Part shown: piece after piece, positions 11,201-24,450 of the stretch
How positions within the stretch are numbered: position 1 is the first letter of the stretch
Layout of the letters: every line of letters begins with the position of its first letter
Assembly: GCA_028023455.1 (NCBI GenBank)
Contig: JAQFVV010006197.1
Span: 17,977,254-18,041,253, forward strand
Reading direction: 5' to 3'
Length of the DNA stretch: 64,000 nucleotides
Source: Epiperipatus broadwayi
Lineage: Eukaryota; Onychophora; Udeonychophora; Euonychophora; Peripatidae
Made by a program: the position numbers and the translations under genes
Notes under the pieces: model-generated
Told to the model about the DNA's origin: nothing
The model's database searches: none
Seen by the model: the letters and a program-made list of their open reading frames with translations, nothing else

Positions 11201-14200
11201 TATTAAATATATGTGTGCATTAATAATTAAATATTAATGTTTGCCTTAATTGTTATTTTGTCTATTTTCTCTTTCTCTCTTGTTACTGTGTCACCAGTAA
11301 TTTAATGTAGAGTTATTTTATGTGTTAAGTAAATATGCTGGACCCTGAGACAGATTGTGAGCTAGTCATGGGATATTTCAAATGCTGGATTGTGGGTCTG
11401 TCAGCCAAAGCATGCTGATTATATAACGTGATTGGCTGGCACCTGAGGTTGATTCTCAAAACAAATAAAATGCTTTGGATGGCAGAGGTTTGAATCTAGC
11501 AGCTGAGGTGGGCCATGGTCTGGAAATGTGATCGTGTTACGCTTTGCATAGCTCGGTCTAACCATGGGTATCATTGATGGGTCTGCTATCGATGATATTC
11601 TCCCCTCTTCTTGAAGGGTCGGTCTGTTCATGTAATATTAAATCTATAAAATTTTAAATTATGTTAAATAAGGAATAAAATCCAATTAAACAACTTCTAT
11701 TAAATGGACCCAGTTCAATATAAATTATCGTATATATACACACATATATAAATATTATTGTTTGTATTCTGTGTGTTTATTTTATTTCTTTTTATCTTTC
11801 AAAACCTTACCAAGTGGAATCACATCATAGTATGGGTGATTAAATATCAAAAGGCTGAAGTATTATTATTATTGTATAAAAATCTATTTAGATGGTACCT
11901 TGTTAAACTTTAGATATTTATGAATAAAAAATTATACATACAAAAACAATCTGTTAATTTCGAATATACCTTTACTAAAGCAGAATATAAATATAAATTA
12001 TGTGGCATAATAACACAGCCTACTATGCCAACAGCTTGAACCAAAATGTCATTCCCACAGTCACTGCAGTATGGAATAAACATTCCCTTTAATAGTTCCA
12101 CCTGATTAGGAGCAATTACCACATACTACAAAATATATAAATATAATTTTTAAAAAGTAACAAATTTATTTATTATATATAAGAACAAATTTGTACACAT
12201 AACTAAAAATATAATCTCACATTAGAACATAACAAGACATTAATAAATTAATTATTATTATTAATATGATGTATACATTGCATAAAATACCATTTAACAC
12301 ATGCACACACACATATATAAAATTAAATATTTTCATGAATTTTTAATTGATAGGGAATTGGAATTAAGAGATTATATCCTTGTATACAGAGATAACATTT
12401 GCCAGGATACCATCAATTACAAATTGACATAACTGAGGTTAAACAAGTTTTCTCTATTAATCTATATAATAGTTCTTCTACAAACTAAATATGTTATTTA
12501 AAAACATTAAATGCATTTTATGTGTCAAAGCATTGGCCGGGAAGTGAACCTGCAAACCCAGGACAACTGCTTGTAAGGAAGCTGTGCTGCCCACTCAACC
12601 ACCAACACTTGACAAAATGCATTTTATTTGTCTTCAAAAACAATAATTTTCAAATGGCTGGTAAAATAAAGATGTTTAATAATAGTTAATATACAAAAAA
12701 CTGGCTTTCAATTCTTTCCTAAATTTGTTTTTTTTTTTTTTACTGAACTAAATCTTATAAATAAATTTATTTATTATAAGAAAAATACTTTATTTATTAT
12801 TTTGATATACACGGAATATTTATATTATTTAATACAATTTTTTCCAAGATTGATATTATAAAAATATTTCAAAATCTTGTCAAAAAAATAAACAAAAAGT
12901 ATAAAAATATAAAATACAATTATACAACATATAAATTTATAGCATATAATAAAATTAAGTTTGAAAAAAATTATATTAAATAATTAAAATATCTATCAGT
13001 TTGTGTGAAAATACAGTAAAAATGAGTTTAAGAAGAAATTAAAAGGAATCTTTTATTTTGGTGACTATTGAAGATAGTTTAGGTTTGAAAAAAAGAGAGA
13101 AAAAAAATTGGAATTATAAAAGATGTTACAATGTTAAATTCAAATTAAGAAAGCATTTTTTTCAGATCAAATTTCATTTCTCTTAGAACAATCCTTTCTT
13201 AATTATTTTAATTTTTTTAATTAGAGTATTCCAACATTGCTGACAGAAAAAGTTACTATCTAACAGTATAGTGCATCAAGATACTTAGAGATGGGGTAAA
13301 ATAAATAAATCATTTGTTATTGTCTGCTTTCTATAAATTCTATTAACTTCATGATGTTTAGTTCTATTTTTATTTAACTTTTATTTACCAAAAAATATTG
13401 CATTTAAAATGTCAACAGAGATATTATCTTAAATAAGGCAAATTCATTAGAGTTATGTGGATAATAATCAAAGATAAATTGACATTAACATTATTATTTT
13501 TGGTAATATTCCGCAATGGCAGCTGTTTTTGTTCTTCCCAAAATATTAAAAAAGGGAAAATATATTTTTCATTAACTTAAGATGAGACAATAATTTAAAA
13601 AAAAAAATTGGCTAAAAGAATTCTGTGGGCAGTTTACATTTTTAATATTTTAACCTGTGTATATTAAAAAAAAAAAAAAAGGATAGAGCAGAAAAATGTA
13701 CATCTATATTCTAAAGAATTAAACATAAAAATATAAAATTTTTAAATAAATTCTAAATGGTCGTCTGTACTTTTTTTAAATAGAATAGAAAAAGTTTGTC
13801 CGAAAAATTTAGTTTACATATAGTTCAATACAAAAAAAAATACAGTCTAGTTTTAAAAAAACTAAAAACATAATTAAGATTTTATAATTAACTGATTAGC
13901 TCTGACTAATCTGCTTTTAAAAGAACACTTAGTAAAATAGAAAAACAAATTAATTGCCATTAAAGAAAACAACTTTTGCAGCCAGAATAAACACGTTTTT
14001 GCCAGGATAGAGAATTAAAACTGATAAGATAGATTTAAATGTTTTTTTACTTTCATTTACAAATGATTCATTCTTTCATATTGCTAGAGAATGCAGCAAA
14101 TTGTGATGCACTGCTAAACGTGGGTTACAGAAGAAAAGAAATGGATATACTAAAGTAAACCACTGCAGCCGAATAACTGTTTGCATAAAAAATTATATAG

Positions 14201-17200
14201 CCAAAAACCGCTTTTTAGTGTTAATTTACTTTTGACCATGATGGAAAGCAGTTTTGTGAAGATTTTCATAAATAGTTAAAAGTGATTTTTAAAACATTAA
14301 TAAAAACAGCTAAAAAAGATATACATAGAAATCAGATATGGGTAACATTAAATTGATAATAATGCATAGATCAACTACTCTTTAACAAAGTTGAAATATA
14401 CCAGTCAAAAATTCATCTGTAGAAGTCTTATCATCTTTAATATTTTATTAAAATGAAGTAATCATTTGTTTCACAGCTTAAGATATCATTTTTCAGTTAT
14501 CTGCAAAGACTGGTGGTAATATTCTAATTTTACACACAAGTATTTTTTTTTACACATACATATATATATAATATCATTATTCGATATCTGTATTTTTTCA
14601 AAGCAATATATGTAATTATATAATTAAATATTTATAAATACAGTAATTAGATAATTAAAAATTTTATCCACTTAGGAGCACTTTTGATTATCCTATTAAT
14701 CTTTGTCAACTAACACTTTGAAAGGCTAACTTTCCCACAATTCCATGATCTTAACATTTGCTGCCTGCCTATTAATTAAGTCGTGTTTGTATTTGTATAT
14801 TAGCATAGCTTTCTTTATTTTCCTTTTATTGTTATTTTTTTCAATTTTCAATATTTTTACATTATTAAAATTGAAGTCAAAATCATAAATACATGATTTA
14901 TTATGGTCATAAAAAAACAGATGCTGAAATATTTTGTGGTGTATCATTACAAATAGTTACTCAATTGTGAGCCATATGTAACCCCTGATACCCCTTCTCA
15001 TTCTGTATCATTACATTATATATGTACATATATGGTTATATTTTAATAAATAGGGACTTTGTTTTTAATTATAGTTAAATTACATAGCCATGATGTTTTT
15101 AAGGCAATAACCAATTAAAAACAGTTTTGTACGCTGAGGCAATAGAATACTGTCAGCACTTGTAAGGAAATAATATTGTTTATATCAAATTTTATTTAAT
15201 ATTAGAAGAGATGGATAAATATTAAGAAACATTGAGGGAAAAGCTTGGAGAATGAGAAAAAGAAAAAAAAAAGATAAATATTTTTTAAAAAGAAATAAAT
15301 ATGCCTCATTATCTTGTGAGAACAGTTTAAGTTTTGATTTAATTTTTTCTCTTCAGGCATTTATATGAGTGACTTTAAACCCTTTTTGAATCACTAATAT
15401 CTGTTTAAAAAATAATCTATTATTTATATAGCACAGATTGCTATATAAATAATATATAATTTATATATTATTTATAATAATATATAAATTTGTCTGTTCC
15501 TTCTTTATAATAACACCACTACCACCAATAACAACAGCAACAACAATAATAATAACAATAACAACAATAATATATATCAACAACAATATTTGACTATTCT
15601 AAATATTATCCAAGATAATTATTTCAAAAAACCATGACTTCTAATGTTTAGGCTTAGCACCATATATCAAATGAAATTAGCTATTTAAGTAAAATTATCT
15701 GTCTACTTTTTATTTGCTCAACTTATTTAAAATGTTTTCTTCACATAATAAAAGAAAAAATATTTCAAACAGAAATCAACAAACATCATTATTCTTAGTC
15801 TTAAGTAATTTAATACAATGGAGACGTGAATTCATAGCTAATAAAAGTAAAATCAATAAGTAAATGAATGGTTAATTATCAAAGAAATCATGTTACTATA
15901 AAGCACCAAAAATATCAAGTTAAGTTTTGATCCAAAAACATGTCATAGCTTTAAATTTTTTTTATCAATTAAACAAAAATATTGTATTTAATCAATTACT
16001 TATAGTTTTAAAATTCATGTCACCAAAGCAACTAACCATATGATTATTTATACACATCTGAAATGTTCATAATTAGCAATACTCTTTCTGTCTAAAGATA
16101 TTGCATGGAAACTATGAACTATATTGTTTTAACACAATTTTCATAGCAAATGCCATAACTTTCTTGAAACAAAGTAAGATAAAAAACAACAAAAATTAGC
16201 ATTTAATGAAAACAGACTTAAATAGTCCAATGAGAGGCAAAGAACTTTCCTACATACCTTCCTAATGTCAATGTGTATTGTAGGAATACTCATGCCAGAC
16301 TAGATAACTTCTACATGATAAAAAGTTTTATGTTTGACCTCCTTATCTTTTTTTTATTCTTTAAGTTAACAGTATTGTATAGAAAGTTGTAATTTTGAAT
16401 TACCTGAAATAAATTCTTAATTGACAAAATTTCAGTCTATTCAGATTGTAAAAAGTCTAACATACTGACCACTAATTCTATAAACTTTCGTTCTTTTTGT
16501 CTTAGAGAAGGAATTTTTGCTGTTTGTTTTAATATTCAGTATATCAGCTTTTGTTTCTGGTTTTTAATAAAGTACGACTTCATTTATTACTGAATGCTTA
16601 TTAATGAATATTTATTTTCATATTTAGAAAAAATTGTTACTAATGTAATAATCTTCTACTCTGATGTGTATTATCAGCTTTTTAATAGAAGAATTTACAC
16701 TACTGATAATAAATTGTAAAATTGATTAAAAATAAACTAAAATAAATAAAATAATATACACATATGATAAAATAACCATCTAAATGAGAAATGTTCTCTA
16801 GTCAATATTCATTTGAAAAATTAACTCACTACAGAGATGTTATTTATTTTGAAATAAAACTAAGTTTTTTATAATATATTTTTATTAATTTACCAAAATG
16901 CTTTCACTTTTGAACTGTTGTTTCCTTAATAAGCTAATAAAGCATTATTTAAGTAATTTGACTTTCTCAAATTATATTAAGTTCATGTATAGATCAATAT
17001 TTCTCATATGATATATATTTATATTCTTTGCATCTAGAAAAATGTTCAATCACTTGTAGCTTTAATTCCAGAGTTAAGTTTCTAAGTATATGTTTTTTGT
17101 GTGGATGTTGTATGTAATAAATTCCTTACACTTATTAAACATAAGTAATAAGTAATATATACTTTTTCCCTTTCACTAAATTAATATTACATTTTAATAA

Positions 17201-17896
17201 TTTATTTAACTTTAGATAAACTTTTAACTTCTATTTCACCACATACTCTTTAAACATATGAATAAAGGCATTTGAAAAAGATGAATGACATTTTTCAGGA
17301 TATTTTTATTTATGTGCTAGAAGTGTTTGTGGTGAAATAAAAGTTTAAATATGGAAAGGGGGTGTGTGTGAACTAAATTATTAATATATCTTTAGATAAG
17401 TTTAAAACTTATATATGGAATAAAATTGACATAATCTTTGATTTGATAAATGACCACTAATAATCATTGATATCTTTAGCTACAAGAAATATTGCCAAAT
17501 GAGTAAAAGATTTTACATCTGTAAATTAAATTGTAATTATTTAATTTTTTCTTTAAAGCTGTTTTATTAATAAAATAAAAATAAAAAAAGTACAATTTGC
17601 TTTAAATTTATTATAAAATACCTGATATCCAAAAGTAAAAACCATAACTGCAATAAGGAATGCAAAAAAGGCTTCCAATTTTCGTAATCCAAATTTATCA
17701 AGCAAAAGGAAGACAAAGACATCAACAATAGTAATCAAAACTCCAGCCCATAAAGGTACACTGCAATATATGTATATATATATATAAATAAATATATAGT
17801 GTATACTAAACTTAATGTAATTATAAGGGACTTGTATCACTTGTATAAGATGGATTGGATAACTGTGGGGAGTTTGAAAGTTTGAGTTCAAGTCCC

Positions 17897-17948
<52 letters not shown>

Positions 17949-20900
17949 AACAATGAAAAATAAAGCAAAATATCATATATGGATGGATGGATTTGAAATT
18001 CTTTCAAATTTATTATGTTACTTGGTTAAACATAGTGCACAATTATTTTTATTAAACATATAATCCTGGGCAGTTTAGTTCAACAAAAAATTCTTGGATG
18101 AAATCAATTAAATAAATAAATAATCTGTTTATTGAATGAACAACCATGCTCAATTTGTTACTTTAATGCTATATTTCACCTCTTCATTTAAAATGCTTAG
18201 CAATTTAGATGTAGTAATTGTAGAAGATGCTTTGTTTTATGTTCTTCATAAGTGCATAATTCTTTATAGAATTTTTGTATACTTTTTGTGATTCCATCTC
18301 TTTTTTTAATAATAGTTTCATTTTTTCTTATTATTTTTGAAATAGTTTTCTTTCCTATATCAAGATATTATTTTACATTTTTGAGACTTTTATTCTTTTC
18401 TATAGCTTTTCTTGCCAATTCACAATTATATTTTATTCTATCATTATAAACTCTGTTTTATATCATTTAAAAAAATAAATATTTAATTCTTAATAGATCA
18501 TTTTTTAAAAATTTTGTATTTCTTTTTTTTCTTCATATATTGTATCTGCTTAATAGAAAACTTACTGGTTAATTGCTGCTTTTTAATAGTTCATAATAAT
18601 ATATCAGCTATCTTTTTATAGATTTTAGTCAAATCTGAAGCATCAAAATCTGCAAATAATTTAAAAGAAATTTCCAGTTATAATTTAAATTTATTGGATT
18701 ATTTCTGAAGGTTAGAAATATCAACTGTTAACATTAACTTTCTTAATAGTTTTTGTTTCTCTATTTTTGCATTAACATGTTAGTCAAAATATAATTCAAT
18801 TCTGCTGTATCTTCATTTGAATATTTTTATGTTCAGTTTAGCATTTTTATTAAAGAAAGAATTTTTTTTTCTGTGAGCTTCATAAATTTGGGTTCTGTAT
18901 CACCATAACCAAATTTACTTTTAATCATTTATCTTTCAATCATTTACCATTAAAGTGTTCTGTGACAATCTTAAAATGTTTGTTCTGATCAAAAACATTT
19001 TGTACATCCATTTAAAATACTCCTCTTCATCACAATGAGAATTTATTGGGGCATAAACCTGAATTATCTGCATTTGGTATTTTCCATTGAGTTAAAAAAA
19101 CTAATCTTGCCACTGCGCCTGATATAACATCAATCTCTATAATGTTATTTTTATTTATTTATTAATAAACTCTATACTACTTGTGCTTATTATATGTATA
19201 ATTTTTATAGTAAAATACATTTCCACTTTTTAAATCAATCATTTCAACAACTTTTCTTCTAACTTCACAAAGTCAAACAATAATCCATTTAATATTACAT
19301 AATTCTTCTAATTCAGACAATCTTCTTCATTTAAAAATGACTTGCAGTTTATGGATTCCTATATAAAAAAAATCATCATTGAATGGCAGCCTGGGTTTGC
19401 AATCAGGGATTCTTAACACTATCCATTTCTGATGACTTTACAGTTTCCTGAGAATAAAAATTATTATTTAGTTTTGTCTGTCACAATTCACACACACACA
19501 TTCATCCTACTTTCAAGAAAAGTCAACTAATATTTCAATCACCAATCAGACAACTCTTAAAAAAATTCAGTGTTTCTTGATTTTAGAGGTAAAAAGTCAG
19601 TAAACTAACCATGATATCTGATATGCATGTTAGTGAATAGTCCATCCATATTTATTTACTATATGAGTAATTACATAACATATCAGGTGAATATTAAAAA
19701 TTTATCATATCCAATTCTTTTAAGGTTTCTTCTTTCAGTTAACAACAAACCTCTTGTAGCCAATATATACAAAATAACAAATTTTATTTTTATGTGGTTT
19801 TAAGTTAATTTATCTGATAAATGAATTAAATTACAATTTTTTTGTTTTGTTTTTCAAAGTTCTGCTGAATTCATCAAAGAATTAACTTCCCTCATTTTAT
19901 TCAAAAGAAACTTGAAATAAGCAAATAGTTTATACTTTGTGGCTAATTATGAATCAAAATATATAAAATGCGCTAACACGCACAAGCACACAAAGCTAAA
20001 AACAAATAAAGACTCTTGCTACAAAATATCCAAGAAATGGAATGCGTAATCATTTTATTTGCATAAATTTGCATCATTCTGTGTCAATTTATTATATTTT
20101 ATAATACGGCTATGATTATGAGGGCTTTGAACATTGAAAGCGCTTAGCCATTTAATGGATAGATATTAAAATAATATATATTTTCTTTATTTGTTTTTAG
20201 CTTTGTGTGCTTGTGCGTGTTAGCACATTTTATATATTTTGATTCAAAAGAAACTTCCATTTTTTTTTTGTAGATAATACTTTCATTTTAACTTTTATAT
20301 GTAAATAGAAGGATTTGAATTCAGGATTTTTCAGTCTATTCATGCTACACTCTATCTCAAGCAACCGATACACCTGTCCACATATATTCGGAAAAGATAC
20401 ATGATACCCAATGAATTTTGTGCAGAACCAGCACTCAGCAGTTGGACCAGATCATAATCTTCCATATATATATATACAATCAGTATTATATATATGTGGG
20501 AGATTATGATCTGGTCCAACTGATGAATGCTGGATCTGTACAAAATATGTATAATTGGGAATCGTGTATCTTTTTCTATGTGTGTGGTCATATGTATCAA
20601 TTGTTTAAGATAGAGCAGAGGATAAATAGACTGAAAAATCCAGAGTTCACACATATATAGAAAACGTTCAGTATAATCAAATGACACACTACCTTAGAAT
20701 TTTAACCTTTAATAAACTGTACCTGTTTGATTTTTTTTTGGTGATTAAATTATAAGTAATCAATTTAAAATTATTATATTTTTGTCATAAAACAATCTAA
20801 ATCATCAGACAAGCGTATGAGAATGCTTGAAATATTGAAGAAAGGAAAAGTGATCAGTAATGATGGATTATAGCTACATAATAATGAATATATTTTTAAT

Positions 20901-21658
20901 CAACCTGAAAACAAAACCCATAATATATCATTTTGGAGAAAGTTTCACTACAACGCAATAGCGTATTATTAAATACAGTTCATAGAAACTTTGAGAAAAA
21001 AATCTGCAGTTTTTTTCAAATTTTTTTTTTTGTATATTAACGGTCAGCATTTTGATAATTTGAGCAAAGATAGAGGTCACAAACAAGGTTTTGTATAAAC
21101 AGTCAAATATTTGCTGAAGAATTTTTAATTATTTCAAAAATAATGAAATATTTATTTAGATGTTTTGAGCATTTTTTTTTTGCCATCATTTAAAAATAAT
21201 TTTATATAACTAGTTACTACTTAGTGTTGGTATAGGTTACAATTCATCACTTAAAAATATTCATTTTTATTAAAACCAACTTCACATAATCAGCTGCTAG
21301 ATAAATCTCTCTTTACTAACAATTCAGCTTGAAATTGCTTTGGTTTTAGATATTTCACAATTTTTGTTTGTAAATCGCGGTACATGCTGAAATGTATAAT
21401 GTAATTTATAAAATAATGTTGATTTGTAAATTTTTTAAAAATATTTTGAAAAATTGTTGAAGAACAGAAAGCAAAACATTATTGGCCCAATAACGTTACA
21501 TTTCATTATTTTTGCAAGCACAACACCATCGAGCAGCCACATTGGACAAAATGCACAACAACTGAAATTAGATTATTTAAAAAAAAATTTCAACTTAAAA
21601 AAAATTTTAATTTTAATTTTCCTTCTAAAAAAAAAAAAAAAAATAAACAAGGTATTTT

Positions 21659-21695
<37 letters not shown>

Positions 21696-24368
21696 AATAA
21701 CAGCATATGTTTAATAGAAAATAGTATTTTCAAGTCATCATAAATCAAAAAATTCTTTTTATTTTATTTTTGTCAGTATATTCCTCAATTTAACTTCATC
21801 ACTGATCTGAATTTCTGTGCTGTTGTGATGTGATGGAGTGGAGATGGAAAAAAGCACTGATAAAAAAAAAAAAAGACTTTTTGATCTATGATAATTTTAT
21901 ATTCATTTATTACAATTTATAGCAGATTTATTTGGTTTTTATTTACACAAAATTATTCTCCTCAAAATAATTCTATGTAAGTGAGTTTTTTTTTACTTTA
22001 TAAGAATCTTATAATGCTGTAATTAGTCAATTAATCTGCTAAGTTCACAGTTCAATGTTTAAATAAGAAGCTGGAAATGTTTTACAGATAGTTGATAATT
22101 TACCAGGCAAGCTCAGAATTTTTCCAAATATCCTGCCATAACTTAGCTGTTTTGTAACATACCTATTTTTCTACTCCAGTTCTGCCACCTAGTGTAAGCT
22201 TGAGTAATCAACAATTGCCAGAAGATAATGGTTAATAAATACCTATTCAATGCAGTCATATATGATAGTACTGGATATGATAATATTAAGTAGAGACATA
22301 TGTATCTGGTATCTATTGATTACTTAAGTGTATCCTAGGTGGTAGAACTGGAATAGATGAAATAAATTTATTGCACAAAACTGTTGTGCAAGCTGGGATC
22401 ATGTGAAGTTGGATTGGTTTTTGCATCTGCTATTCGTTAAAAAAAAAGATATCTGTTTTTTTCTTAATATGCTAATGTAAGCCTCATAATAACACTGTGA
22501 AATCATACAAGAATCAATATACTAACTATAAAAAATAAGACAAATATATTTTGAAAAGGTGTTAGTAGAGATATCTCTACTAACACCAAGTTCATCATTG
22601 ATTTTAATTTATTACTTTCCCTCTATTCTTTCATTTCTGTGACTTTTTTATGTTTTTAGTAAGCATTTGTTATTTATTAACTTCTTTTAACAAACTCCAA
22701 TACAATTTTTGCATAACTTATATTTCAATGTTATTAAGCTTCATCAATATTCACTTATCTATTTTCTTCCTCAAAAAAATCTGGTGTTGGTATCTATAAT
22801 ATGGTTTTAGTTTCACGTCTTCACCTATTGTAATACTATATACTTATTTTTTAATTTACATTTATTCTTAATTTTTTATTAACATACTATAATTTGCATT
22901 TAAATAAATTGCTTATACATTTTCTTGTTGCTTTTTTTGTTGTTGTCAGATTTATACTTCTCTTATTTTAAATTTAACGGTGGACTTATGTATGTATCAG
23001 TTTGTTATACATTTATATAAAATTGGCTATCTTTATATTTTCTGAAAACTAAAGTGTTTATATATACAAAATCAAGTTTAATTTAACTCCTTATATTTAT
23101 TTATCTGAACTGAGAAGCGAACATAATTAATCATGTATATATTGCCATCTAGTAATATTTCCTTATTAAAAAGTATTTATATAATTAAAATTTAAAAAAG
23201 TCTGAGACTATTACTAGTTTTATACTTATTGCATACATTTTTTTTTCTATAAATCTTCCACATGTTTACATAAGTATTAAAATGTGCATATTGTAAATGT
23301 TTATTCTAATATAATAATAAGCATTACATAACTACAGCTTATAATATTATTAATGAGAGAATTTAAGTATCTTCCATTAATTCATTACTTGATTGAGATA
23401 TAATTTGGTTATAATATGTATTTTATATTTTAGTTAAATAATTAAATAATAGAGGATACTTAAAATCTTTCATCCATAAAAATATAATAATAAATATAAA
23501 CAACGAATGGATATAAACAATGAATGAACATATAGTGTTTAAAGTATTTTTTGTCAAAAAATAAAATATTTTAAATTGCTTACTTTCCTAATGACAGCAA
23601 GTAAATTGCAATGGCTGTTCCTATTACTTCTTGCATATCTGATCCAATAATAGCAATTTCAACCATTACCCATAATATTATTCTAGGGATTTTATCGTAC
23701 TCTTTATGACATACTTCTGCCAGATGTAACCCAGTTACCATGCCAATGCGAGCAGATAATCTTTGCATAAACAGGCCCATGATAGTGGTTAAAAGAAGAA
23801 CCCATAATAACTACAAAACAATTAATTCATAACTTAATTACAATTTGTCAATTTGGTAGTGGATTTATGTAAATTTTCACATGAATGCGTAAATAATCTT
23901 TGCAAGATTTCTTGCATGTTATAACTCAATTTTAGAAATACTTAATGTTTTGTTCAATACTTTGAGAAAGATTATGAGAATACAATAGATTAGATCAAAA
24001 AAGAATTGAGACAATGTTGTAACTCATTTAAATATTGATTTCACTCTCATTTGATTCAGTTTGTTACATTTTTTTTCTTAAAACATAATCAACAAAAAAT
24101 GTATAATATATGAACAAATAAATAGTGTAATAATGTGACAAAATAACTCAGCAAAATAAATCTTTTCTCTCATACTGTAAGTTCAACTTTTTTTAAATGC
24201 AATATTTACAAATTAGTAAATTTTAAAAAATAAATTAAATTAAAATTTTAATATATAAAATTTCAGTTATTGTTGATCATTGTTACATGATAATACAGAT
24301 ATACAACTGAGACTTCAATAATAATAATAATAATGATAATAATAATAATAATAATGATGATGATAATA

Positions 24369-24450
<82 letters not shown>

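Noticed and set aside
20352-20687. 111-codon minus-strand ORF
   Set aside because: Arises from the palindromic tRNA-like repeat; the reading frame is not conserved at the 49.0-kb copy.
21454-21714. 86-codon frame ending in poly-Gly
   Set aside because: Created by the 34-base G run and preceding A run; no family resemblance or splice context.
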